Shown piece by piece: positions 46,449 through 59,099 of a stretch of 64,000 nucleotides of DNA. A program made the translations under genes and the position numbers. The stretch comes from Siphonodentalium dalli (Eukaryota; Mollusca; Scaphopoda; Gadilida; Siphonodentaliidae). A model generated the notes under the pieces. That model ran no database searches, was not told where the DNA came from, and saw only the letters and a program-made list of their open reading frames with translations. The stretch spans positions 265,702,077-265,766,076 of the forward strand of contig CP136061.1 of NCBI GenBank assembly GCA_032622095.1, written 5' to 3'. How positions within the stretch are numbered: position 1 is the first letter of the stretch; each line of letters starts with the position of its first letter.

Positions 46449-46839
46449 TTAAAGTTATGTGAAACCCTCTGCATGTTGTGGTTATTTGGTGGGAATCGAG
46501 ATTATTCTTGCTCAAAGTGTTACACGTATTCTCATAAATTGTATATTCAAATAGCATCACAAAACATGATACTTACACATGGAATGTAAGTAGTGGCTCA
46601 CCTTGCAATTGTTAGTTTGTTTATCGCGATTAATCCGTTCTACCAATAACAAGTATTTATTTATTTTCTGCGTATACGTCAGACGTTATGACATGAAACA
46701 TGAACATCATAAACACATTATTTCGCAAAATTTAAAGACGACAATTGGGCTTTTGTACCACTCCCCAGGTTCTTATACACTAAGTCGGCAACTCTCAGAA
46801 CATGGACAACATTTATTATACACATATATATATATAGAA

Positions 46840-46965
46840 TATGTAGCTAGTGTCGTCGCTTAAACTGTTTATGTCCGTGAGGGGGGTTTGAGCATCTATT
46901 GTGCGAGTCTCTGCCGAGTCCAATAGATGCCAAATCCCCCGAGCTACATATTTTATTTATCCATC
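46840..46965. repeat. Small foldback
   Basis: ATGTAGCT...GGGGGTTTGAGCATCTATTG is mirrored by CAATAGATGCCAAATCCCCC and GAGCTACAT. Turn near GCGAGTCTCTGCCGAGT. Confidence 0.6.
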
Positions 46966-47716
46966 ACACAAAACTTGCCTTTTGTGAGGTAAATCTGTCA
47001 TTTTCCTCAGTTTTACATTCGTTACTTCGATGACGCCATTACATTTATTAGGTCAAGCAAACAAATTAGCATTCATGTTGGACGTGGGAAAACCGAAGTG
47101 CAACTTAGAGCGAAATAGTTTGTTGGCCTTTTTACAGTTATTCTAGGCAGACCTGGTTCTGATGATGTATAGATATTTTAGAGCTAAAACATATATCATT
47201 TTACGAATTATTTTAGTGAACTATTCACGATAACAACGTTCTGAAATAACAATGACGTCATTAAGGCCGGTTGACGTCCCTAGTTACCTGCGCAATTTGC
47301 ATATCAAATTACGTCATAAAAGTAGTACTGACCTAATAAATCTACGTTGACCTAATAAAGCTACATTGCCGTAATAAACGTAACGTTTATTAGGCAGGCT
47401 TTATGTAGGCAATAGTGACAGTGAGCGGTGGATAAAATAGTTAAACATCAGACAGCCACGGAGAACACATAATCATATTTTACTTTACTTTACACATAAC
47501 CATAGCTACCACGACGAAGCGTTCGTCGTGGATAGCTTTACCTAGAAGTGTAATATAGAATTCAGAGTCACAATCTAGAGATAGCGAGCCTGGGCTCTGT
47601 CCAGGATATATATGCCTCCATATGTCGTGATTTGATTGGAACACGTGTCCGCCGCTCCCATCAAAACAGGTGGACAATTAAACTTGTTTTGATGAAAGCA
47701 GTGAACTCTAGAGCTA
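46966..47716. other. Non-coding with short palindromes
   Basis: Palindromes AATAAACGTAACGTTTATT near 47375 and CCACGACGAAGCGTTCGTCGTGG near 47510. A minus-strand open stretch at 47542-47677 is discussed among the rejected items. Confidence 0.4.
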
Positions 47717-48240
47717 CACTGCCAAAAATATTTTCTCAATTCAGGAAAAAAAAAATCTTGAAATGAGAAATTATCTTGGGAGAATAGCTAGAAAAATAAG
47801 AAAAACATATTTTCTAGGTCAAGAAATGAAAGGGTGGAAAAATTTCTTGTCTGAGAAAATTTCTTTAAGAAAACACAGTAATCTTAGTAAGAAAATCCTA
47901 GTAAAAAAATCTTAGTATAGATTTTTTTTCTTAATGTAGGAAAGATTGTTTTTCTCACATAAGTTTATTTTTCTTGAAATAAGATAAGTTTAAGATACTG
48001 CGATTATCTTGGGAGAATAGCTAGAAATTTAAGAAAGCTATACAATTAATCTAGAACAAGAAATTATATTTTCTATAGTTAGAAATATCGTCAAGATATT
48101 TTTTCTTAAGTGATGCCAATTTTTTCTAGAATGAGATTTTCTCAAGCAGGAAAATAAATCTAAGTAAGGAAAACAAGTTTTCTTAACTAGGAATATTTTC
48201 CCCAATTAGGAAAGATACATTAGAAAACAATTCTTAATTA
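47717..48240 (+). mobile_element. Element J, left CACTGCC end
   Basis: Starts CACTGCCAAAAATATTTTCTC and continues with about 500 bp of short interspersed words such as AAGAAATTATCTTGGGAGAA and TTTTCTTA on both strands. It mirrors the right-hand end at 59480-59779. Subterminal word arrays of this kind resemble those of element H. Confidence 0.65.
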
Positions 48241-49179
48241 AGAAAAACATTTAATTTTAAATTAATATATAATTTCAATTGTGTTTTAAAATATACAATT
48301 GACATTTATTCTGAATATAAAAACTTCTTTGTAAATATCATTGTTAAATGTATAATAGAGACAATAAGGGGGCTTAAAGGCACGGGAGGCCTTAGTTGTC
48401 GAAAATATTCATATTTGTTTCAATCACCGTAAACAGAAAAACATTAAAACGCATAGAGTTTTGTTCATATATACCATGACCATCGCGTAAACAGCATGCT
48501 ATCATAAAGACCTACTATATTTTACCTAAGCAGGAGCCTGATTGTGTTACAGAAGGCAGCACAGTGTTACTGGCTAATCACACACAAATCATATAAATGC
48601 TCTTTATTCGTTCCATATCAAAATTCAGCAACAATGAACGCTCTTTATGTTTACCATCATAATATAAACAAACACCAGGAAAGTACCTTTTTATGCTTTT
48701 GATTACATAAGAATGGTCAAACATATGACAATAACATACTGTTTATGCGATATTTCTTATTTGTATACGGACAAAGTCTGTCTACATTTTAATATTCTTT
48801 CTGTTTGTGGCGGTTTTTGACCGGTGGAAATATTTTCACAGCATACCCACCGCCAAGGCCTCCCGTACCTTTAAACTTTAAATATACAATCAACAATTTC
48901 TCGTTACAGTTATGGGTTTCTAAAATTGCAAGAGGCCAAACAAGATACTGTGTACATTCGCGAAATGAAACTATACAACGTACCTGTATCTTGTTCTGCC
49001 TCTTAAAATTGTATAAACCTATATATGCAACAAAAACTATATTGATTGCTAATAATTACATCCCGACACATGATTTTCAATATATTTATAGAAAGAGTTA
49101 CCTCAAATCTGTCGGTTGCTAAAAAAATATATAACAATTTCTGTTATTTGAGTATCCAGTTCAAACGATAGGAAAAAAA
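48241..49179. other. Non-coding, nothing recognised
   Basis: AT-rich. A plus-strand open stretch of 105 codons (48805-49122) has no family resemblance. Confidence 0.4.
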
Positions 49180-49440
49180 ATCATCACACATGACAAAACA
49201 AGCACTGTATGTGCCTTAATAAACATCGTAACCCTGTATTTTTAAAAGCACATATTCTAGGACGGGTGATGTGTAATAAACACAGAAAGACACTTGTATT
49301 AATGGATTTGTTGATACGGCACTTGTGCCATTGAGGAAAGATAGAACTCTAGGGTGTGCTGTTCATTCCGTCATTGTGCGCTAGCACTCGTGTCATATCA
49401 ACAAACCCATAAACAAAATTGTGTAATTCTGTGTATATAC
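49180..49440. repeat. Foldback N, copy 2 (eroded)
   Basis: Shares ATCATCACACATGACAAA, TTCTAGGACG and the GATACGGCAC...arms with 33440-33663. The hairpin has extra sequence at its tip. Confidence 0.6.
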
Positions 49441-49541
49441 AGCATGGTTTCAATAGCTGTTTCATGAATCATGCAGATTGCAGGTTTACTGTTCAGGTAC
49501 TAGCCCAAGTCTTTTCGGTATGCAACAGCTTGAGATATCGA

Positions 49542-49695
49542 ATACAGTAATGCCCCCGAGTATAATCGACTCCTTAAACACAGTAGAATTATGGGTAACT
49601 TTTCAGGATTTAGTCGGAAATATGGCTTGTTGCCATTCATCGGAAAGCTCTCTGAGAGCTTTCCGATGAATGGCAACAAGCCTCATTTTAACAGT
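49542..49695. mobile_element. Family G element, copy 1 (right end lost)
   Basis: ACAGTAATGCCCCCGAGTAT start and the central hairpin GTTGCCATTCATCGGAAAGC (49630-49682) match the complete copy at 49960. The right terminal repeat is missing. Confidence 0.7.
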
Positions 49696-49959
49696 GATGT
49701 TTATCAGAATTGCTAGCATGCAATGCCATTCTTTCATATAAATTACTCACAAAATATCAAAAGACCAGATGTGAGTATAATATAAATTTATCACCCCATT
49801 TTATGCAGGGATACATAAAATAAACATAACATATATGTTACTAGTATGCTTTAAAGTCAACATTGACAATTAAAGGTAAACAATCTCTCCATGGTCTCCA
49901 TATCATCAGATTCTAAGAACAACATTTCTTAATCAATTAATTACCAAAACATAATGCTA

Positions 49960-50143
49960 CAGTAATGGCCAAAGTAATCGACCACTTAACCACAGCTGAA
50001 TTATGGGTAATTTTTCAGGATTTAGTCGGAAATATGACTTGTTGCCATTCATCGGAAAGCTCTCCCCAAGAGCTTTCCGATGAATGGCAACAAGCCATTT
50101 AATTCTGCTGTGGTTAAGTGGTCAATTACTTTGGGCATTACTG
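49960..50143. mobile_element. Family G MITE, TA target (Tc1/mariner-like)
   Basis: 184 bp, flanked by TA on both sides. The ends CAGTAATGGCCAAAGTAATC and ATTACTTTGGGCATTACTG are inverted for about 38 bp, and a central hairpin GTTGCCATTCATCGGAAAGC is present. TA target and short TIRs fit Tc1/mariner MITEs. A third partial copy starts at 52652. Confidence 0.82.
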
Positions 50144-50264
50144 TAACTACTGTCAACTCTAGTGTAACATTTTCCAAAACGTGTTATAAATCAACATTTT
50201 GTTCATCGCAACTTGGTATCAAGATTATGTCAATCGACTCATTGAATATTTGCTAGGCCGGGAA

Positions 50265-50416
50265 ATATTCATGGTGGTGAAAAATAACAGATTTCAAAAA
50301 ATTATATTTTTTGACTCAGAACTTTAAAGGGTGTGTTCCTCAACTCGAATAAGTTATTTTTACCCCTGAAGCCAAAGAAATGGTAATTGAAGAGCGTGAA
50401 CTCGGATTATCTGTCT
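50265..50416. mobile_element. Family I element, right-arm fragment
   Basis: Matches the right arm of 36588-37049 (GGTGTGTTCCTCAACTCGAA, ACCCCTGAAGCCAAAGAAAT) and ends at TTAA (50417-50420). Left arm absent. Confidence 0.65.
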
Positions 50417-50608
50417 TTAAATGTACATGTATGGTACATGTCTAAGCCACATTAAGCTCCTTGTACATATTACTTGGTGATACAGCAGGTTGACAAAGAT
50501 AAAGGAACATCAGAATATTTGTATTCTGTGATGGGTTTTAAGGCCTGTATGTGTGTACATGTACATGAATTTGATTATATTGACATGCTGCAATAATTTG
50601 TCACTTAA

Positions 50609-50975
50609 AGTGATGTGAAACACTCCAATAGGGTGATAAAATATAAATGGAGAATAATCTTGTTCAAAGTAGTACTTTTTACAAATATTATATCCAAATT
50701 AACAACACACACCATCATTCGTATACATAATTAAATGCGGTAACTATCAAAGGCGAACTCGTTTTCGTTATATTATCGCCGATAGATGCGCCCCGAATCG
50801 AGTAGTAAATATTCACAAATGAGCGTAGTTCAGACAATGTGTTCTATGGAGTGATACGGTTGATTTGCTTTCGATTTTCGGCTATGTTAGTAGAATGCTA
50901 CCTTCTTTCAGTTGGCATAGTGCCTTGGTACTAACTGATCAGTTTCACGCACCAGAACAAGTGCATAATATATCT
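50609..50975 (+). mobile_element. Family B element, complete copy
   Basis: 367 bp between TTAA 50605-50608 and TTAA 50976-50979. Same termini as 20426-20795. Non-coding. Confidence 0.85.
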
Positions 50976-51886
50976 TTAAAAGTTCATATCCTTCAGACAA
51001 GCTCAGAAACAAGGCTTGAGACTGATCCATGGGTACTGTTGTGCTTTGTGTAGAGATATGAAACTGGTACACCTCCAAATTCTGGTCAATGTAGTATGAA
51101 GTACGGTATAACAAAGGTTATGCATACACTGGATGCCATAGTGCACATTTTCTGAGACTCATACAGGTACATACAGAAGCATACAGGTACATGTACATGT
51201 ATGTTGTAGAATTGAATTCACTAACTTCACTTGCCAAGATTTTCACCACTAAGTCTGATCAAATGTAGACGTCACTGATCGGTCTCCATCAAGGAAGGAA
51301 TGGATGTGTCATTTTTGCCTTTGATGAAGACATTGGTCATCATTTGGTTATATATTAAAGCCTCCCCTTCGCTGCACACTGCACAGTACTGAATTCAGTG
51401 CATACCATTCATTGGTATACATATGGTACATGTATATAGCCAGGACTGTCACAAAGCAACAACTCACACTATGTCATGCATGGACGAATACCGATAACAT
51501 CTAGATTACATGTATCCGTTACATGTACACCGAATAACATTTGAAATCCTTCCTCATCCAGTCTTGGACAGAATTAATAATATTGGTATCAAGTGTAATC
51601 ATTATGCAAGAAACACTCAGGAAACATGATTCTATGATTGGTTATCAGATATCAGGCCTTGAATGAAATTTGTATACGTCTCAATCCAATCAGGCAGCTC
51701 CTCCTGTCTGAAAAATAAGATTTGAATGCTTGTAATGACATCAGAAAAGCGGAATGACTAATCATGTACATATTATTAAGATGTACGGTCCAAATTAATC
51801 ACCCGGGGGGGGGGGCAGTTATAACAGTATTGTTATCCATTCAAACGCTGCATGTTGGTCAGAATCAGCTACAGATACATATATTT
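50976..51886. other. Non-coding, nothing recognised
   Basis: Contains ACATGTACATGTAT words and a poly-G run near 51806. No gene. Confidence 0.4.
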
Positions 51887-52385
51887 ACATACTAAGTGTT
51901 GTCATCACTAAATCCAGCATACTGATTGGTCCGCGCCCACGTGGCTAGTTGCAGTTATTTCTCGGTGAATGCGCAACGGCTCATAACACCAAGCTCACAA
52001 CACCATCCATACGTCATTGGGTTTGGAAAGACGAACGCGTAATGTTTTGGGCGCATTTGGACTCGCGCAGGATTGACTTAATACATCACCTGGTTGCAAT
52101 ATGAAGAGAAATTGTTCCTATTAACTTTTGCCAAGGGTGCTATTGGGTACTTTGGGCTGTTTTTGTCACGATACACTATTCAATTTAAATACATTTACAA
52201 AAGTGGCTTTTTCGCTAAATATATATAAATATAAGGATTAACTGTCATGTAGACTATTTTAATGGAGATGTAACCGTGAGGTAAGTGGTCATAACTTGTA
52301 TGTAAAGGGTTTTACACAAGTTATGTCCACTTACCTCACGGGTTACATCTCCATAAAAACAGTCCACATGACAGTTAATACTTAT
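51887..52385 (+). repeat. Repeat A, copy 3 with hairpin
   Basis: Same order as 9889-10401. The hairpin at 52231-52385 keeps about 70-bp arms with a shorter turn (GTAAAGGGTTTTAC). Confidence 0.85.
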
Positions 52386-53045
52386 GTACATGTACTAGTA
52401 ACATATACCGTTGTAACAGGATACCTCCCCTTAAATATCTCCCCACTCACGATACCCACATGAATGACTAAAATAAAATTTCACTCATTTGATATGCTAC
52501 TTGAACAAACAAAATTAAATAAAAAACAAACGTAAATCTCATAAAACATCTTTTTCGAGCCATTTCATGGTTAAACGATATCAAAACTTCAAAAGGGTGA
52601 ATTTTCTTTTAGTCATATATTGGGGGAATGTCAGGGAATTACAGTAATGCCCAAAGTAAGTGACCACTTAACCTCAGGATTGTGGGTAATTTTTCAGGAT
52701 TTATTCAGAAATATGGCTTGTGTGGTCTCACACCAGAAACTTCTAACACAGCAGTACTAGAAGGTTACCGCTTCAACACTGCACAAAATCGGTTGATATT
52801 TATGTAAAATATACTAAGCAGACTAGGTGTTATGTATTGCTCCGCGTACCTATTTTTCCATGTACCTAAGAATAAGTCAAGCCCTGTTCCATGTGTGAGG
52901 TATGGCTACATGTATACTCAAAGTAATTGGCCACCTCTTAATATAGTACCCCCCCCCCCGTTAATACTGCAGTATTAAAGATATAAAGCACAGTAACCTC
53001 CAACACCTCATTATGGTTACTAGTACAGTTTCAACGCTGCATATA
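52386..53045. other. Non-coding with a family G fragment
   Basis: Begins with unrecognised AT-rich DNA. ACAGTAATGCCCAAAGTAAG at about 52650-52740 is the left half of a G element, ending where TCTCACACC begins. Poly-C near 52951. Confidence 0.5.
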
Positions 53046-53050
53046 CCGCA

Positions 53051-53156
53051 GTTACACCCCATATGCATGTTGTCATGTTACACCCTATATGCATGTTGTC
53101 ATGTTACACCCCATATGCATGTTGTCATGTTACACCCCATATGCATGTTGTCATGT
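53051..53156. repeat. 26-bp minisatellite, four copies
   Basis: GTTACACCCCATATGCATGT plus TGTCAT repeated four times with single differences. Confidence 0.9.
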
Positions 53157-53579
53157 TTCGCATGCATGAAAATAAAATGCAGTGTGGAACGGATGGCCTT
53201 CGTTGCATGTACATGTATATAGTACTCAAAATATAGGACATGGGAACGCTGATAGAAAAATTGTATTGTATATACGGGGGTTAAATGTAGCACATAATGA
53301 ACTTTGAAGTTGCCAACATTGTTTCGGCTGTCAATTTATAAACTCCACCCATCCATGTTGTCAGGCTGCATTGATTGGCATTACACAAACAAGCATGAAA
53401 ATATAATTTAGTGATTCATCTTATTCATGCATATATAAGTTCATTGAACAAGATCCATGTGGCTGTTTTAATTTTCAACTTTTGGTGTGATATTTGTTGG
53501 TGTATCATAACTGCATGGTGCTCCACAACAGTAATCGACTTGATACCGTGGTGGATATCATATACTGCGATCATTACCA

Positions 53580-54455
53580 GGTATCCCCCCCCCCCCCGCG
53601 GAACAAAAACTGCGGGACACAACGTACCGGGGGTGGGGGGGGGGGGGGGGTACCAGGGCGTAAAAAAATTACACGTAAATTTTGTCCTTATTCATTTATG
53701 GGGGGTTGCATGTAAAAAAAAATCCAAATATGTATTTTCAGACTCACAACTCTCATTTTATAGAATATGGACTAACCTTAATATCCAAATCATATATACA
53801 TGAGTAGTACAATCCACATAAAACAATTTTGGATAACCACTGTCTTGGTTTACATGTGATATTGACCCCATTAACCCTCTTAATAATGCCAACTATGTCA
53901 GTGTCTACCAGTCGATTGCAGAATTCTACCCTGCGATCGCTTATATGGCAAATTTTTACTGCAGAACTATCCCATGTATTAAACAATTTCTCCTCCAATG
54001 GTATCAGAAAACAGTTATATGCTGGTATCTCACTCATCTCATTTACATCAGATTTTTCAAAGTCGAGGTAATGACTAGTTGTCATTTTTTAAAGTGCATA
54101 CATAGCGTTGCGATCACCAATATACATGTTTGTACATGTCATGACATCACGAGGTACAAATCTGCGTTCTACTGGTAGACAATGACCATTTTAGTCATAA
54201 TAATCTAAACTAAGTTACCAAGCACCTTCTCGTGAATTGTATGCTCAGGTGTTTTTTTCGGTTTCCGGTCAAACCGAGTTGTTGTCCGGCTGGGGTAGAT
54301 TTGATTTTTCTGGGGGGGGGGGGGGGCAAATGGTCAGTGGAAAAAAACTGCAGTTTTTGCTGTTTTGGGGGGGGGGGGTACCCAAACCGAAGAAAACAGT
54401 TTTTTCCACCCTGTGTCTGCAGTTTTTTTCCGGCCCCCCTGCCCCCCCCCCCCCA
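53580..54455. repeat. Cluster of G and C homopolymer tracts
   Basis: C runs near 53586 and 54440 and G runs near 53632, 54312 and 54368, several over 10 bases. The first C/G pair forms GGTATCCCC...GGGGTACC inverted ends around CGCGGAAC...GGGACAC. The cluster could form quadruplexes or hairpins, and is also error-prone sequence for assembly. Confidence 0.75.
53851..54086 (-). CDS. Possible first exon of an unknown protein
   Basis: An ATG in an A-rich context (54085 leftward) opens a frame of ordinary composition: HYLDFEKSDVNEMSEIPAYN, later VKICHISDRRVEFCNRLVDT and IIKRVNGVNIT. It is followed by ACAT then GTAAAC, a weak possible donor near 53848. There is no transmembrane segment or motif I recognise. 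It may be a chance open frame; amino-acid use looks more protein-like than that of its neighbours. Confidence 0.2.
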
Positions 54456-54599
54456 TTTTTAAGGTCCATAATTTTGAGGATAGCGGTATATACATGTATT
54501 GGTGACAATGTACAAATATTCATCTGCATGGTAGCTATAGATATAAACTCACCACTGGTATTTTGGCGAACAGACTTCCAGTGATATTTCACCTGTCAT

Positions 54600-54874
54600 T
54601 TGTTCATTGCCACGTGTCTAGCTAGACAGGACCGACGCTTAAGACTAATCATGGGCGAAATCAATCTTCATATGTTGAAGATGAGAGGGCATGATGCCGC
54701 ATCCACCATGGCTAATGAATCTGGTATTTCTGTAATTGAAGAAAAAATACATGTACATATATATGTGATATGGATGCATGTATTTTCATAATTTGCAAAC
54801 ATATTCAAAAAACAAGTGTAAAGTTCATTCTTCCAACAATATTAGCATTTTCGGCGATTCAGATGTCAGAAGAC
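54600..54874. other. Non-coding, nothing recognised
   Basis: A 63-codon plus-strand open stretch is present without family resemblance. Confidence 0.35.
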
Positions 54875-55565
54875 CATAATTCAATCGTAAGTGGAGGAAT
54901 CGGGCCTGACAAAATCATGGATAGTTTGTTACGATGTCATCGCAGATGAGTATATTTAATATCGGTGGTTAACCACGTGATTAACTATCCTATGATATTT
55001 CCATTTACTTTGTACGATTTTTACGTACACGCAAATTTCACCAAGTGGAGGTAACCAAGGATACGTCACAATTTTGCAATTCTGCATTGATATAACTCGT
55101 GATCATGTCGTGAGCATGCGCAGTCCAACTATCGGTTATTACCCAAGATGGGAATCTGTCCACTTACAATTGAATCGTAGTCATATGAATCATGAATGTT
55201 CACTCAGTGAACGTACAGATGAAAGATACAATCTTAAGTGGAGGAACCGGGATCGACGAGATCGTGGATAGTTTGTTCACATGATTACGATGTCGTACAT
55301 GATGAAATCACAGTTTTTTGTAAAGCATGTGATTGACTATCATGCGATCCTTCAGGCCACAATTTTTACATACACATGACTGATTAGTGATTACGTCGCA
55401 AATGGGGATAACCAAGGATACGCCACAATTTCGCTTTTAAATAAAACAGTGCATGATATTATTTTTTACCTACGATTTTGAGGTGAGCATGCACAGTTGA
55501 GCGGTTACTTCCTACGACAGAAATATTTCCACTTACGATTGTATCGTGGTAATCTGAACGTTCAC
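54875..55565 (+). repeat. Tandem duplication, about 346-bp unit
   Basis: AGTGGAGGAATCGGGCCTGAC at 54890 and AGTGGAGGAACCGGGATCGAC at 55236 start matching stretches through GGTAACCAAGGATACG, GAGCATGCGCAGT and CCACTTACAATTG. Two diverged units. Confidence 0.8.
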
Positions 55566-56974
55566 TTAGTGTTAAATTGGCCATGGCATGACAATATTAA
55601 AGAGATTGTGGGAATTCTATCAGGTTGACATTTGTTAGAATAATGGTATGAAGTACCGGTATAACTGATCATAACTGACAATTTCCTTATAAGCTACATG
55701 TATATTTTCAATAACTGGGACCTTTTAATATTCCAACTATTGTCATATTAATGTCGACCGATAATGCACTGCATTTATGGCAGAATTTGATTTTGCAGAC
55801 GAAAATAGCCATTCCCGGACAGTTTTTCCTTTTATGAAGCATCAAATTTAGGCCAATTTATAATTCATTAAAAATCGTTTTTTCAGTTGGGAACACAGTT
55901 GGGAATATTGTGTAGGGCTACCTTTATATATGATTCATAAATGCCATATAATCATAGTCCGTCAGAAGTTACTATTTTGACCAAAAAAATGTTCATTTAT
56001 CAATGACGGATTCCATTTTCTGAAATATTTTAACGGAAACAAAATTAGGCCGATTTACTATCAAATTTCATTTGAATAAAACAGGATAAGTCGTGCATTT
56101 TTAATTGTAGTTCGATTAAGTATTTTACTAGTAACAGTCTGTTCATAATGAGAAATCACTTCAATTGATGACTAATTAGTTTCACTTACCTAAAATCCGA
56201 TCAATTTGTATCCTATGAAAACGTAAGATGAACGTCCAGCCTCGATCTGCGCCGGTAGGTTAAAAAAATAGGAATCATTGTGTTGTAAAGTGGAACGAAA
56301 TTACACGCTTCAAGAACTTTTACCTCAAATTTGCAATAATAAAAGTTCAACGAAGCAATAGATTGATAAGGCCACCACCAACAGGAGCGTGAAGACAGGG
56401 TTATTGGGGTGTATATATCCCAAACAGTTCTAATAATTAAAAATTTCATGACTGCCACATTAGTTGTAAACTTCACACCATATAAGAGCACCCCACCCCC
56501 TGGAATACGGAATAATACCACTTAACACAGAGGGTGGAATGCGAAATACCAGTTAACAGCCATATGGATAAATTCTCTATTGCCGTACGAACGCCGGTCA
56601 TCATGTCCATGTCTAAATTGATATAAATTGATGATCGACGATCTGTATGTCAAACCGTGCATTTATTGTGACAAACATCGCATTTGTATTATTCTTATGA
56701 TCGTTTTATTGGAAGGTTGGTATACGAATACCGGTATTTTTGGAATACCGAATACCTCCTAACAGAGGGGCCGGAATATGGCGTACCTCATAACAGGGCA
56801 TGGAATACAGCGTACGAAATGGGGGGGGGGGGGGCTCTTATACCGGATATGACATATATTACATAAAAAACACACTCACCGCGCTGTTGAAGGGGGGATG
56901 TCTGTGTAACCTTTGTTTATTAATTTAACCCTTTCATAACGGGAGTTAGGCTGGTGCAGCATTAAGGACGCTGT
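55566..56974. other. Non-coding, poly-G near 56821
   Basis: No gene. GGAATACCGAATACC-type words recur around 56740-56830, and a poly-G run sits next to them. Confidence 0.4.
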
Positions 56975-58835
56975 TTGTATTAAACATTTATCATGGTCAG
57001 TGTATGCATTTTAAAACACAGGGCAAGTTAGATTACATCATTTAATTGATATTCTAGTTAAAATAGTCTGTGAAACTACTTTAAAACCACATGTTATGCA
57101 CCCTGTTTTGCCAACTAAACTATGAAATATAGATATGTTATTTGTTTTATTATCAGAGAAAAGCATTCTGCAAAGATATGGCCTTATACATGTTATAAAC
57201 ATGCAAATAGTGGCTTCATTTGGCCTTTCTTCCACCATTTAGAGAGTCAAATCTGAAGAAATTCCCTTAGTTTGATATTTATGATCCCATAATCCCATGA
57301 AATGGTATTTAAAACCTCAAATGTCAGTATTTCCTATCAGATGGACATATCAACTAATAAATTAAACATTTCCCATGGTCATTACATGCATTTTAATATA
57401 CAAGGCAATGTAGAAAACATCATTTGATGGATATTTTACTAAAAATAATCAGTGGAAACTACATAAAAGCAATATTGTATGCATCCCTGTATAACCAAAT
57501 CAAATTAAACTATGGATGTTGTATTGTTTATTTCACCTGAGACATGTATTCTGTTCAGATATAGCCTTATATATGTTATAAACATGCCAATAATGGCATA
57601 ATTTAGGCTTTTTTCCCATAATTTAGAGGGTCAAAGCTGAATAAATTCCCTTATTTCAAATTTGTAAGATGCCAAGCCAGCTGAAATGGTGTATCAAACC
57701 TCAAATGGCAGTATTTCTTATCAGATAGACATCTCTACCAATAAATTAAACATTTCTCATGGTAACTGCGTGCATTATGCTATATAGGGCAAGGTATAAA
57801 ACATTATTTGATGGATATCTTACTTAAAATAGTCTGTGGAAACTACTTAAAAGCAATATTGTATGCATCCCTCTATAGCCAAATGCAATTAAACTATGGA
57901 TATTTTATGGTGTATTTTATCAGCGACATGTATTATGTTGAGATATAGCCTTATACATGTCATTAACATGCAAATAGTGGTTTCATTTGGGCTTTCTTCC
58001 ATTATTTAGAGAGTCAAATCTGAAGAAATTCCCTTAGTTTGATATTTATGATCCCATAATCCCATGAAATGGTATTTTAAACCTCAATTGTCAGTATTTC
58101 TTATCAGATGGACATATCAACTAATGAATTAAACATTTCCCATGGTCATTACATGCATTTTAATATACAAGGCTATGTAGAAAACATCAATTGATGGATA
58201 TTTTACTTAAAATAGTCTGTGGAAACTACATAAAACCAATATTGTATGCATCCCTCTATAGCCAAATGCAATTGAACTATTGATATTTTATTGTGCATTT
58301 TATCAGAGACATGTATTCTGTTGAGATATAGCCTTATACATGTTACTAACATGCAAATAGTGGCTTCATTTGGGCTTTCTTCCATAATTTAGAGAGTCAA
58401 AGCTGAATAAATTCCCTTAGGTTTCAAATTTAAAAGATGCCAAGCCAGCTGAAATGGTGTATCAAACCTAAAATGTCAGTATTTCTTATCTGATTGACAT
58501 CTCTACCAATAAATTAAACATTTCTCATGGCCATTGCATGCATTTTAATATATAGGACAAGGCAGAATACATCACTTGATGGATATTTTACTTAAAATAC
58601 TTTGTGGAAACTAAATAAAAGCCACATTGTATGCTTTCCTATATAGCCAAATGAAATTCAACTATGGATAAATTGGATATTTTATTGTTTGTATCATCAG
58701 AGACATGCATTCTGCTAAGATATAGTCTTTTGTGTGTTATAAACATACAATAGGTGCATGGCCTCATTGGGCTTGCTTTCATAATACAAGAGAGTCAACT
58801 CTGAAGAAATACCATCGGTTTGAAATTGGTAGCAT
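56975..58835 (+). repeat. 383-bp satellite in a dimeric array
   Basis: AAACATTT(C)NCATGG anchors lie at 56982, 57364, 57748, 58131 and 58515, spaced 382-384 bp. Units alternate between one type (AATCTGAAGAAATTCCCTTAGTTTGATATT) and another (AAGCTGAATAAATTCCC...GATGCCAAGCCAGCTG), so the true period is about 767 bp. No conserved open frame beyond chance. Confidence 0.9.
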
Positions 58836-59099
58836 CTTCCATCCTTATATAAGAGGGGTATATACCAGCTTGAAGTACCGGTTTAATTAATAGGTTCAAT
58901 GCAAGGGGCCACCAGAGAGGTTTGTCTAGTTCGGGATGGTGTGGCAAACCACCAACTGGAGATTTCAAGGGAGGCCTCCTCAATGGCGACCCACTATATT
59001 GTGCAAACAAAATTTTATTAAAATTGTATAAAGGTCAGCATGCCCTAAGCGCATTGAGAAATAGATAAAACACTTACTGACAGATTGCCAATAACAAAA
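58836..59099. other. Non-coding spacer
   Basis: Nothing recognised between the satellite and the next duplication. Confidence 0.4.

Noticed and set aside
47542-47677. Minus-strand open stretch with Cys, Trp and a donor-like CTAG|GTAAAG, considered as an upstream receptor exon
   Set aside because: Its reading frame would leave one base at the donor, whereas the exon at 45339 needs two. It lacks the extracellular-domain motifs, and a CCACGACG palindrome follows at once. A second frame is equally open.
48805-49122. 105-codon plus-strand open frame
   Set aside because: AT-rich, no splice sites of quality and no resemblance to any protein family.
54237-54592. Overlapping open frames on both strands (up to 115 codons)
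   Set aside because: Kept open by poly-G/poly-C tracts (Gly/Pro runs); no other coding sign.
57038-58385. Two similar minus-strand open stretches (57038-57238 and 58203-58385)
   Set aside because: Their similarity follows from the 383-bp satellite. The frame is not kept open in the units between.
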